A stretch of 6,162 bases of DNA. Origin: Thermoleophilia bacterium. GTDB lineage: Bacteria > Actinomycetota > Thermoleophilia > Gaiellales > SKUG01. A model generated the notes under the pieces. The model was not told the DNA's origin. It saw only the letters and a program-made list of their open reading frames with translations, and searched no databases. Where the stretch lies: NCBI GenBank assembly GCA_020438525.1, contig JAGQUL010000334.1, positions 1 through 6,162 on the forward strand. Direction: 5' to 3'. A program made the translations under genes and the position numbers. Shown here one piece after another: positions 1 through 5,767 of the stretch (position 1 is its first letter; the number at the start of each line of letters is the position of its first letter).

Positions 1-875
1 GCGTCGTTGATCTTCCTGCCGACCGGAGTGACGTGTCGCTGGAACTTCAGCTCCGCGCCGTCCACGCCCGCCGCAAGCGCGACGAGCTGCGACATGTGCA
101 GGGTCGGCATCTCGAACTTCCGACCCGCCTGCTTCTCCGCCTTCGACTGCCATGCGTCGAGCGACAGGTGACAGAGCGGGCACGGCGTCACGATGCAGTC
201 CGCACCACGCTCGCTGGCCTGCTCGAGCGGCTGCGTGACCTCGTTGAGCGCCACCGTCTCGCGAGCGAGCACGATCGGGAACCCGCAGCACTTGAGCTTG
301 GCGGGGTAGTCGATCGGCGTGCCGCCGCAGGCCTCGATGATGCGCTCGAGGCTCTGCGGGCTGTCGGGATCCTCGAAGCCGAGGATCTTGCTCGGGCGCA
401 GGATCTGGCAGCCGTAGAACGGCGCGACCTTCATGCCCTGCAGGCGACCACCCGCGACCGTCTTGAGCTTCTCGTAGCGCTCGCCGGTCGTGATCAGCCA
501 CAGGAAGTGCTGCACGTCCACGGTGCCCATGTAGGGCTCCACGCCGGCCTCGGCGAGGTGCTTGTTCACGCGCTCGCGAACGGCCTCGTCGGCCTGCATG
601 CGCTGGTTCGCCTGGCGCAGGTTGAGCGTGCAGACGTTGCAGATCGTCATGATCGTGTCGACGCCCATCTGCTCTGCCTGGCTCAGCACGCGTGCGTTCA
701 GGTGCAGGTAGAAGTCGGGCTTCGCCTCGTGGATGTCGCCTGCGCCGCAGCACGTGGCCTTGGGCATGTCGACGAGCTCGAGGTCCAGCTGCGGCGCCAG
801 CGCGCGGGTGGAGCTGTCGAGCTCCTTCGCGCTCAGGCTGGCGAGGCATCCGGCGTAGTAGGCGACCTTCTTCAT
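1..875 (-). CDS. sdhE: SdhE-type / HdrB-like CCG-domain subunit of succinate:quinone oxidoreductase (3' end cut by window edge)
   Basis: This is the third subunit of an E-type succinate dehydrogenase, related to heterodisulfide reductase subunit B. It is thought to pass electrons from SdhB to the quinone pool at the membrane face. The frame is open for 291 codons from ATG 875 and leaves the window without a stop; HdrB-like proteins are about 290-300 aa, so little is missing. Two cysteine-rich CCG domains are visible: C10, C42-C43-G, C79xxC82, and C156, C196-C197-G, C232xxC235. This is the spacing of the family that holds non-cubane [4Fe-4S] clusters. No strongly hydrophobic helix is present. 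The ATG is 7 nt after the sdhB stop; the only purine-rich match is AAGGA at 890-894, 14 nt upstream, so translational coupling to sdhB is likely. No in-frame alternative start lies just upstream. The name here means the E-type subunit, not the unrelated SdhE FAD-assembly factor. A stand-alone HdrB-like protein is the alternative, but the operon argues against it. Confidence 0.9.
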   Translation of the reverse strand, partial: MKKVAYYAGCLASLSAKELDSSTRALAPQLDLELVDMPKATCCGAGDIHEAKPDFYLHLNARVLSQAEQMGVDTIMTICNVCTLNLRQANQRMQADEAVRERVNKHLAEAGVEPYMGTVDVQHFLWLITTGERYEKLKTVAGGRLQGMKVAPFYGCQILRPSKILGFEDPDSPQSLERIIEACGGTPIDYPAKLKCCGFPIVLARETVALNEVTQPLEQASERGADCIVTPCPLCHLSLDAWQSKAEKQAGRKFEMPTLHMSQLVALAAGVDGAELKFQRHVTPVGRKIND

Positions 876-882
876 GGGTATG

Positions 883-2268
883 TCACGCGTCCTTGCTGGT
901 GGTTGCTGATGCCGCGCCCGGGCGGGAGCCGTGCGCGTCGATGGTTGCCGCCTGCTGGGCGGCGTATTCGGTGGGGACCGGGCCGCTCAGGCCGTGGTCC
1001 TTCTCCAGGCCGCCGTCCTTCACGAAGGACTGCACGACGGTGTCGTCGCCGTAGTAGCTGGCGAGGTCGACCGAGTCCGGGGGCAGCTTGCCACCGCCGC
1101 TGGTGATGTCCTCGCTCACGACCGCGCCGGTCTTCTCGAAGATCTGCTCCGGCGTGAACTGCGTGCGCACGCCCTGTGCGATGTTCGGCGGCAGCGGCTT
1201 CGCCGGCTCCTCGAGGTCGCCGCCGCGGCGCTCGACGTTCTCCTCGCCCTCGAGCACGCGCCACAGGCGTCGCACCTCGTCGAGGCCCTTCACGCGGTGC
1301 AGCGCGCCGTGCCACGGCGGCGGCACCTTGCCCTTGCGGCCGAGCTTGAGGCCCATGCCTGCCCAGTTCGGGGTGAGCGACGTGGGGATGCCGAGCGTGA
1401 GCGGGATCAGCGCGGTCTCGGACAGGTGTCCGTTGTACAGGATCTCCGAGCCGGGGACCTCCACGCCGAAGCTGCCGGGCGCAGCACCCTGGCCCTTCGC
1501 CGAGTCGATGAACACCTTCGCGTGCTTGGCGCCGCGGTCGTCGGTGATCCCGTGGTCGAACATCGCGGCGCCGAGCTTGGCGATCGCGTCGCGCGGGTCG
1601 ACGCCCTTCGGGCAGCGCTCGTTGCAGAAGTAGCAGCGGGTGCAGTCCCACACGCCGTGCTTGCCGTTGTAGGTCTCGAGGCGGTCACGGGTGCGCTTGT
1701 CGCGAACGTCGCCCACGAAGCGGTAGCCCTTGGCGAGCGCGGCCGGTCCCAGGAACGCCGGGTCGGCCTCCATCGAGTTGCACTCGGAGACGCAGCATCC
1801 GCACATGATGCACATCGTCTCCTTGGTGATCTTCTGCTGCTCCTCCGGGCTCACGAGGTGCTCGCGCCCGTCGGGGCCGGCGACCGGCTTGTTCGCACGC
1901 TCGAGCCACGGGGTCATGGCGCGCACCTTCGACCAGAAGTCGCCCATGTCGGTGACCAGGTCGCGCATGACCGGCATGTTGCCCATCGGCGCGATCACCG
2001 GCGCACGGCCCTTGGCGACCAGGTCCTTCATCGGGGTCTTGCACGCCAGCACCGCGCGGCCGTCCATGCGCATGCCGCACGATCCGCAGATCGCCATGCG
2101 GCAGCTCTTGCGGTAGGCCAGGGTGCCGTCCTGGTAGTTCTTGATCGAGTCGAGGACGTCGAGCAGCGTCGCCTCCTCGAACGTCTCGACCTCGAAGTCG
2201 ACGAGCTCCCGGGCGAAGCTGCCGTCGTTCTTGGGCGTCTGGCGCCAGATCTTGAGCTTGACCAGCAT
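883..2268 (-). CDS. sdhB: succinate dehydrogenase/fumarate reductase iron-sulfur subunit, extended E-type form
   Basis: SdhB relays electrons from the SdhA flavin to the quinone-reducing subunit. The product is 461 aa, against about 240 for classical SdhB. An N-terminal ferredoxin-like domain has the [2Fe-2S] ligands C56, C61, C64 and C76. The C-terminal ferredoxin domain has C153xxC156xxC159xxxC163 and C209xxC212xxC215xxxC219-P. In classical enzymes the residue at 212 is not cysteine and the third cluster is [3Fe-4S]; C212 permits a second [4Fe-4S], as proposed for archaeal and other E-type enzymes. After residue 235 there are about 225 extra residues. The part to about 343 looks like the tail of HdrC/E-type SdhB proteins; the rest is low in recognisable features and ends in an Ala/Ser/Thr-rich stretch. 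ATG 2268 is chosen because the family N-terminus begins there (MLVKLKIWRQ) and AGGAG lies 11 nt upstream, overlapping the sdhA stop. An ATG at 2391 would add 41 unrelated residues. Confidence 0.95.
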   Translation of the reverse strand: MLVKLKIWRQTPKNDGSFARELVDFEVETFEEATLLDVLDSIKNYQDGTLAYRKSCRMAICGSCGMRMDGRAVLACKTPMKDLVAKGRAPVIAPMGNMPVMRDLVTDMGDFWSKVRAMTPWLERANKPVAGPDGREHLVSPEEQQKITKETMCIMCGCCVSECNSMEADPAFLGPAALAKGYRFVGDVRDKRTRDRLETYNGKHGVWDCTRCYFCNERCPKGVDPRDAIAKLGAAMFDHGITDDRGAKHAKVFIDSAKGQGAAPGSFGVEVPGSEILYNGHLSETALIPLTLGIPTSLTPNWAGMGLKLGRKGKVPPPWHGALHRVKGLDEVRRLWRVLEGEENVERRGGDLEEPAKPLPPNIAQGVRTQFTPEQIFEKTGAVVSEDITSGGGKLPPDSVDLASYYGDDTVVQSFVKDGGLEKDHGLSGPVPTEYAAQQAATIDAHGSRPGAASATTSKDA

Positions 2269-2279
2269 CGGTGTGGGTT

Positions 2280-2284
2280 CTCCT
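2280..2284 (-). promoter_or_regulatory. ribosome binding site of sdhB
   Basis: Reading on the minus strand, AGGAG ends 11 nt before ATG 2268 and shares bases with the sdhA stop codon TAG (2283-2285). It fixes the sdhB start at 2268 rather than at the ATG at 2391, and suggests that ribosomes finishing sdhA can re-initiate on sdhB. Confidence 0.75.
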
Positions 2285-3977
2285 AGTACGTGCGGATCGC
2301 GGGCTGGTAGTCGGTGATCGTCACCGGGTGCGTACCCACGTTGATGGTCGCGTCGTCGACCGTACGTGTCGTGAGCGAGTGCACCAGCCACTCCTCGTCA
2401 TTTCGGTCCGGGAAGTCAATACGCGTGTGACCACCTCGGCTCTCGGTGCGCTCCAGGGCGCACCGCGTGAGCACGTCGCCCATCTCGAGCAGGTACCCGA
2501 CCTCGAACGCGTACGTGAGGTCGTTGTTGAACACGGTGCCCTTGTCCTGCACCGTGACGCCCTCCTTGTAGGTCTTTCGCAGGTCCGCGATCGTGTCGCG
2601 GGCGGTCTCCATGCTGTCGCCGGTGCGGAACACGCCGCAGTTGGCGTACATCGTCTCCGCGAGCTTCTCGCGCAGCTCGTCCGGGCGCGGGCCCTTCGCA
2701 GCGAGCATCGACTGCACCTTCGCCTCGGTCTTCGCGATCGATGCCGCAGCGGCCGCCGGATCCGGCTTGGTCTTGCCCTTGACGTCCTTCGCGGCGTACT
2801 CGCCGGAGCGCCGGCCGAACACGACCGCCTCGAGCAGCGAGTTGCCACCCAGGCGGTTCGCGCCGTGGACGCTCACGCAGGCCGCCTCGCCCGAGGCCCA
2901 CAGGCCGGGCAGCGGGGTCTGGCCGTTGTTGTCGGTGTGCACGCCACCCATCTGGTAGTGCGCTCCCGGTCGAACCGGGATCGGCTCGTCGATCGCGTCC
3001 ACGCCGGCGTAGTCGAGCGCCAGCTCGCGGCTGCCCGGCAGCGCGCGGTTGATGTGGTCGGCGCCCAGGTGGGTCAGGTCGAGCAGCACGCAGCCGTCCA
3101 CGCCGCGGCCCGACATGATCTCGGTCCACTCGGCTCGGCTCACCACGTCGCGCGACGCGAGCTCCATCGCGTTCGGCGCGTAGTTCTTCATGAACCGCTC
3201 GCCGTTGGCGTTGCGCAGCACGCCGCCCTCGCCGCGGCAGCCCTCGGTGATCAGCACCCCGTTCGCCTTGAGCGTGGTGGGGTGGAACTGCATGAACTCC
3301 ATGTCCTTGAGCGGCGCGCCGGCGCGGAACGCCATCGCCATGCCGTCGCCGGTGCATGCCCACGCGTTCGTGGTGCCGTGGAACATGCGGCCCATGCCGC
3401 CGGTGCACAGCACGGTCGCGTTGCCGAGCACGGTCTTGATCCCGCCCTCGCGGATGTCCCAGCTCGTCACGCCGATGCACTCGCCGCCCGAGTCGAGCAC
3501 CAGGTCGAGCGCGAAGAACTCCTCGTAGACCTTCACGCCGTGCTTGAGCAGCTGCTCGTACATCACGTGCAGCAGCACGTGACCGGTGATGTCGGCGGCG
3601 AACGCCGTGCGCGGGCGGCCGGCGGCGCCGAACGGGCGCTGCGCGATCCGGCCGTTGGGCAGGCGGCTGAAGAAGCAGCCCATGTTCTCGAGCTCGAGGA
3701 TGTCGCCCACCGCCGCCTCGCACATGATCCGTGCGGCGTCCTGGTCGGCAAGGTAGTCGGAGCCCTTCACCGTGTCGTAGGTGTGGCCTTCGGTCGAGTC
3801 GTCGGACACGTTGCCGAGCGCGACGTTGATGCCGCCCTCCGCGGCGCCCGAGTGCGAGCGCACCGGGTGCAGCTTGGTCACGACGGCAACGTCGACGCCG
3901 CCTCGTGCGGCCTCGACCGCGGCGCGCATGCCGGCGAGGCCTGCGCCGACGATCACGACGTCATGGGATGCGATCAC
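2283..3977 (-). CDS. sdhA: succinate dehydrogenase/fumarate reductase flavoprotein subunit
   Basis: The catalytic subunit oxidises succinate to fumarate (TCA cycle) with FAD as acceptor, or runs in reverse. The 564-aa length is normal. The N-terminal dinucleotide fold GAGLAG (residues 11-16) and the covalent-FAD histidine H42 in [11 protein letters not shown] are present. Substrate-site residues are visible: H232 in FMQFHPTT, the TEGCRGEGG segment (244-252), the proton-shuttle arginine R276 in SRDVVSR, H340 in GAHYQMGG and R375 in [13 protein letters not shown]. The capping and C-terminal helical regions end in the typical ESRGGHTR segment. There is no Tat or Sec signal, so the enzyme should face the cytoplasm, unlike the Tat-exported flavoprotein of the Campylobacter E-type fumarate reductase. 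The start is GTG, supported by GAGGAG at 3987-3992 with 9-nt spacing and by the glycine motif lying at the expected distance. It is the first gene of the operon; sdhB follows 14 nt after the stop. L-aspartate oxidase is unlikely, given the adjacent sdhB. Confidence 0.97.
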   Translation of the reverse strand: MIASHDVVIVGAGLAGMRAAVEAARGGVDVAVVTKLHPVRSHSGAAEGGINVALGNVSDDSTEGHTYDTVKGSDYLADQDAARIMCEAAVGDILELENMGCFFSRLPNGRIAQRPFGAAGRPRTAFAADITGHVLLHVMYEQLLKHGVKVYEEFFALDLVLDSGGECIGVTSWDIREGGIKTVLGNATVLCTGGMGRMFHGTTNAWACTGDGMAMAFRAGAPLKDMEFMQFHPTTLKANGVLITEGCRGEGGVLRNANGERFMKNYAPNAMELASRDVVSRAEWTEIMSGRGVDGCVLLDLTHLGADHINRALPGSRELALDYAGVDAIDEPIPVRPGAHYQMGGVHTDNNGQTPLPGLWASGEAACVSVHGANRLGGNSLLEAVVFGRRSGEYAAKDVKGKTKPDPAAAAASIAKTEAKVQSMLAAKGPRPDELREKLAETMYANCGVFRTGDSMETARDTIADLRKTYKEGVTVQDKGTVFNNDLTYAFEVGYLLEMGDVLTRCALERTESRGGHTRIDFPDRNDEEWLVHSLTTRTVDDATINVGTHPVTITDYQPAIRTY

Positions 3978-3986
3978 CTTGGGGTT

Positions 3987-3992
3987 CTCCTC
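3987..3992 (-). promoter_or_regulatory. ribosome binding site of sdhA
   Basis: GAGGAG on the minus strand lies 9 nt before the GTG start at 3977. It supports the non-ATG start; the nearest ATG on this strand (3964-3962) is out of frame. The context AGGAGAACCC is repeated exactly in front of sdhB. Confidence 0.8.
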
Positions 3993-4010
3993 GTGCTCGT
4001 AATCTCGTCC

Positions 4011-4035
4011 CGCGCGCGTACGTACGCACGCGCAC
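4011..4035. repeat. 25-nt perfectly alternating pyrimidine-purine tract (candidate Z-DNA segment)
   Basis: Every base from 4011 to 4035 alternates pyrimidine/purine, made of CG, CA and TA steps and starting with four CG dinucleotides. Such tracts can flip to left-handed Z-DNA under negative supercoiling. It starts 34 nt upstream of the sdhA start codon, between two diverging genes, where negative supercoiling would accumulate. The alternation is seen directly; a structural or regulatory role is inference. Confidence 0.55.
4016..4027. promoter_or_regulatory. 12-bp perfect palindrome, possible operator
   Basis: GCGTACGTACGC reads the same on both strands. Past one mismatched pair (4015/4028), four more pairs match (4011-4014 with 4029-4032), giving a 22-bp imperfect dyad. 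It lies in the sdhA leader/promoter region and could be a dimeric regulator site. It could equally be a by-product of the alternating tract. It does not match the Rex-type consensus. Confidence 0.35.
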
Positions 4036-4248
4036 CTGACGCACGCGGGAGATCGCGCTCGAACCTAGCATGGAGCCGGGGCGTAAGGCCGCCCTGACTC
4101 CCGCGCATCCGAGGTGCTTCGACGAACGACGTATCCGGGGCTGCCTGCGTGGCGAATTCTCGTCGGATCGGTGGTGGCAGGACGACGGTTCGGGGGCGCG
4201 TGCACGGTCGCGCTCACGGCCGCGCGGTCGGATGCCGATACTTCCCGC

Positions 4249-5547
4249 GTGTACGAGGCCGGGATAGCAGGGCGAGCAAGGTCGGGCGCGATCGCCTTGG
4301 CATGCTCGCTGCTGCTGGTCGCGGCGGTGCTGCAGGCCGCACGACCCGCGTCCGGTGCCACGTCGAGCACCGTCGTGACCGCCACCGTACCGAGCGCCAC
4401 CACGCTCGATGCCACGGCATGCGCTGCCGGCGCCGCCGACGTGACCGACTTCGGCATCGTGATGCCCGGATCGTCCGCGGTGACCGGCACCGACTGCGTG
4501 GTGCTGTTCGGGTCGTCGAACGACACGAGCATGCTGCTCGCTTACCAGACCGATCAGGGCGGGGACGCGATGCGCCCGGCGCCGACCGTTGGCACGCTGG
4601 CGATGTGGACCATGAACGGATCGCTCAAGGACTACTCGGTCGTCGGCAACGACGGCGACCCGCTGCCGTCCGCACCGAATGATCCGTCGTACGTCGCCGG
4701 TGGACCCGGCCGTGGGCAGGCGCTGTCGTTCGACGGCAACGACTACGCGACGATCCCGAGCAACGCGGCATACAACACCAACAGCTTCACCGTCGATGCG
4801 TGGATCCGCACGTCGGACGTCTCTGATCAGGTCATCGCGGCACGCGAGGACGACGACTGTGGCAGCGGCGGACTGTGTCAGTGGGAGCTGTTCCTCAACG
4901 GCGGACTGTTCCAGCCGGAGATCGAGGTCGGATCGAACTGGAAGGGCGGCACCGGCAGCTTCGTTGCGGACGGCAACTGGCACCACGTGGCGATGACCGT
5001 CGACGACACCACGAAGGAGCTGCGGGCCTACGTCGACGGCGCGCAGGTCGCGATCGACTCGAACTGGAGCACCGGCAGTCCCGACAGCGGCACCATCCCG
5101 ATCATCCTCGGCACGTCCGCGACCAGCTCGAACGACTTCACCGGCGAGGTCGACGAGCTCCGCCACCAACCCGGCGTGCTGACTCCCGCCGACATCCGCC
5201 GCTACTACCTGGGTCGAGTCCAGGACTACGCCGACGGCTCGATGGACTGGGACACGCCGATCGCCACCACGAGCATGTTCGGCGTGTGCCTCGACTCGGC
5301 CGCCGACGGTGCCGCCACCGATCTCACGACCTTCACCGCCAATGCCGGCTGCCCGAAGACCGACGGCGCCGGCTGGCGCGCGCTGGCGCCCACGAGCGTC
5401 GACCCCACGGCCAAGGTGGCGATCACCCCGAGCGGAGACTTCGATGCCACGGCCCACCTGCGCTTCGGCTTCCGCCCCTCCACCAGCCAGCCCGCAGGTA
5501 CCTACGAGGCTCCGATCACATTCGAGGTCATCGCCCCCGCCGCGTGA
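4249..5547 (+). CDS. secreted LamG-domain (concanavalin A-like) protein
   Basis: This is a predicted exported protein of 432 aa from GTG 4249; its function and ligand are unknown. A signal peptide is visible: Arg at 9 and 11, a hydrophobic core at about 14-31, and a likely cut after ASGA (about residue 37). Residues 38-108 form a beta-rich segment with an FGIVMPGSS motif and VVLFGSSNDTS. Residues 117-322 form a LamG/LamG_3 jelly-roll domain, with ALSFDGNDYATIP, FTVDAWIRT, GNWHHVAMTVDD, AYVDGAQV and FTGEVDELR near its end. Residues 325-432 return to beta-rich sequence with SMFGVCL and end in AGTYEAPITFEVIAP, apparently the other half of the first domain. Cysteine pairs 204/210 and 347/368 (and 58/83) could form disulfides. 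No membrane anchor, LPXTG motif or catalytic motif is seen, so a binding or surface role is likelier than enzymatic. The start is uncertain: the frame stays open upstream to GTG 4114 (477 aa), with other GTGs at 4171 and 4174, and none has a well-spaced Shine-Dalgarno. I chose 4249 because it puts the signal peptide at the N-terminus. Confidence 0.8.
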   Translation: MYEAGIAGRARSGAIALACSLLLVAAVLQAARPASGATSSTVVTATVPSATTLDATACAAGAADVTDFGIVMPGSSAVTGTDCVVLFGSSNDTSMLLAYQTDQGGDAMRPAPTVGTLAMWTMNGSLKDYSVVGNDGDPLPSAPNDPSYVAGGPGRGQALSFDGNDYATIPSNAAYNTNSFTVDAWIRTSDVSDQVIAAREDDDCGSGGLCQWELFLNGGLFQPEIEVGSNWKGGTGSFVADGNWHHVAMTVDDTTKELRAYVDGAQVAIDSNWSTGSPDSGTIPIILGTSATSSNDFTGEVDELRHQPGVLTPADIRRYYLGRVQDYADGSMDWDTPIATTSMFGVCLDSAADGAATDLTTFTANAGCPKTDGAGWRALAPTSVDPTAKVAITPSGDFDATAHLRFGFRPSTSQPAGTYEAPITFEVIAPAA

Positions 5548-5614
5548 CTCGCCGCCGCGTTCGCCTCGCACGTGCGCGCGTCATACGTCTCCATTACCTG
5601 TTCGCGCGGCCTGC

Positions 5615-5631
5615 CTGCGGATCATCCGCAG
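5615..5631 (+). terminator. inverted repeat downstream of the LamG gene, possible weak terminator
   Basis: CTGCGGATCATCCGCAG is an 8+1+8 dyad. As RNA it gives a 6-bp GC-rich stem with a 5-nt loop, starting 68 nt after the LamG stop. No U-tract follows, so it is not a classical intrinsic terminator. U-less hairpin terminators are reported in actinobacteria. It may instead be a protein-binding dyad upstream of pckG. Confidence 0.3.
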
Positions 5632-5653
5632 CCGTTGGTGGGTGGGTACCGGC

Positions 5654-5675
5654 ACCTGCTTCGAGGCGAGCAGGT
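5654..5675 (+). promoter_or_regulatory. inverted repeat upstream of pckG
   Basis: ACCTGCT (5654-5660) and AGCAGGT (5669-5675) are perfect 7-bp arms around an 8-nt loop, 93 nt before the pckG start. TAAGCT at 5675-5680 is a weak -10 candidate overlapping the right arm, without a recognisable -35. An operator or a leader hairpin are both possible. Confidence 0.3.
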
Positions 5676-5701
5676 AAGCTCGGAGCCTCGCGCACCGTGT
5701 C

Positions 5702-5721
5702 CCTGCGCGAGCTCGGGCAGG
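5702..5721 (+). promoter_or_regulatory. 20-bp near-perfect dyad in the pckG leader
   Basis: CCTGCGCGAGCTCGGGCAGG is self-complementary except for one mismatched pair (5707/5716). It ends 46 nt before the pckG ATG and uses the same CCTGC/GCAGG half-sites as the inverted repeat at 5654-5675. This makes a shared regulator site conceivable, though no known consensus is matched. Confidence 0.3.
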
Positions 5722-5754
5722 CTGCAGTGCGCCCGGCCCGGGACATCTCCCCGG

Positions 5755-5760
5755 AAAGGA
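5755..5760 (+). promoter_or_regulatory. ribosome binding site of pckG
   Basis: AAAGGA lies 7 nt before ATG 5768, an ideal Shine-Dalgarno spacing, and it decides the start. Confidence 0.85.
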
Positions 5761-5767
5761 ACTGCAG

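Larger units (their letters stand above)
3978..4248. other. divergent intergenic region between sdhA and the LamG gene
   Basis: This 271-nt stretch must hold the sdhA operon promoter and probably the LamG gene promoter. It contains the sdhA ribosome binding site, an alternating pyrimidine-purine tract (4011-4035) and a 12-bp palindrome. TAGGTT on the minus strand (4067-4062) and TAGCAT on the plus strand (4066-4071) resemble -10 hexamers, but neither has an acceptable -35 at 16-18 nt, so I do not call a promoter. If the LamG protein starts at the upstream GTG 4114, the region shrinks to 136 nt. Confidence 0.6.

Noticed and set aside
33..1106. 357-codon plus-strand frame opposite sdhE and the end of sdhB
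   Set aside because: It is antisense to sdhE and the sdhB tail, composition is dominated by Leu/Arg/Ala/Val/His, and no domain is visible.
931..2286. 451-codon plus-strand frame opposite sdhB
   Set aside because: It is a shadow of sdhB with repetitive Arg/Ala/Leu/His content and no family features.
2269..2391. Upstream ATG at 2391 extending SdhB by 41 residues
   Set aside because: The extension overlaps the sdhA coding end, does not resemble any SdhB N-terminus, and ATG 2268 has its own Shine-Dalgarno.
4062..4090. Possible sigma-70-type promoter on the minus strand using TAGGTT as -10
   Set aside because: The only -35-like hexamers are at wrong spacing (TTACGC at 13 nt) or lack similarity (GGCCTT at 17 nt).
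2271..4097. 608-codon open frame on the plus strand opposite sdhA
   Set aside because: It lies fully antisense to a confidently identified sdhA, with Arg/His/Ala/Val-rich composition and no recognisable motif. Long antisense frames are expected from GC-rich third positions.
4070..4267. 65-codon plus-strand frame starting ATG 4070 in the divergent region
   Set aside because: It has no Shine-Dalgarno, an Arg-rich composition and no motif, and it overlaps the more plausible LamG start region.
3961..5571. 536-codon minus-strand frame opposite the LamG gene
   Set aside because: The LamG frame has a signal peptide and clear domain motifs. The minus-strand frame is Arg/Gly/Val rich without motifs and overlaps the start of sdhA.
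5567..5576. Palindrome CGCACGTGCG just after the LamG stop as a terminator
   Set aside because: It is a perfect palindrome with no loop bases and no U-tract, so it cannot form a stable terminator hairpin, and a 10-bp GC-rich palindrome is common by chance here.
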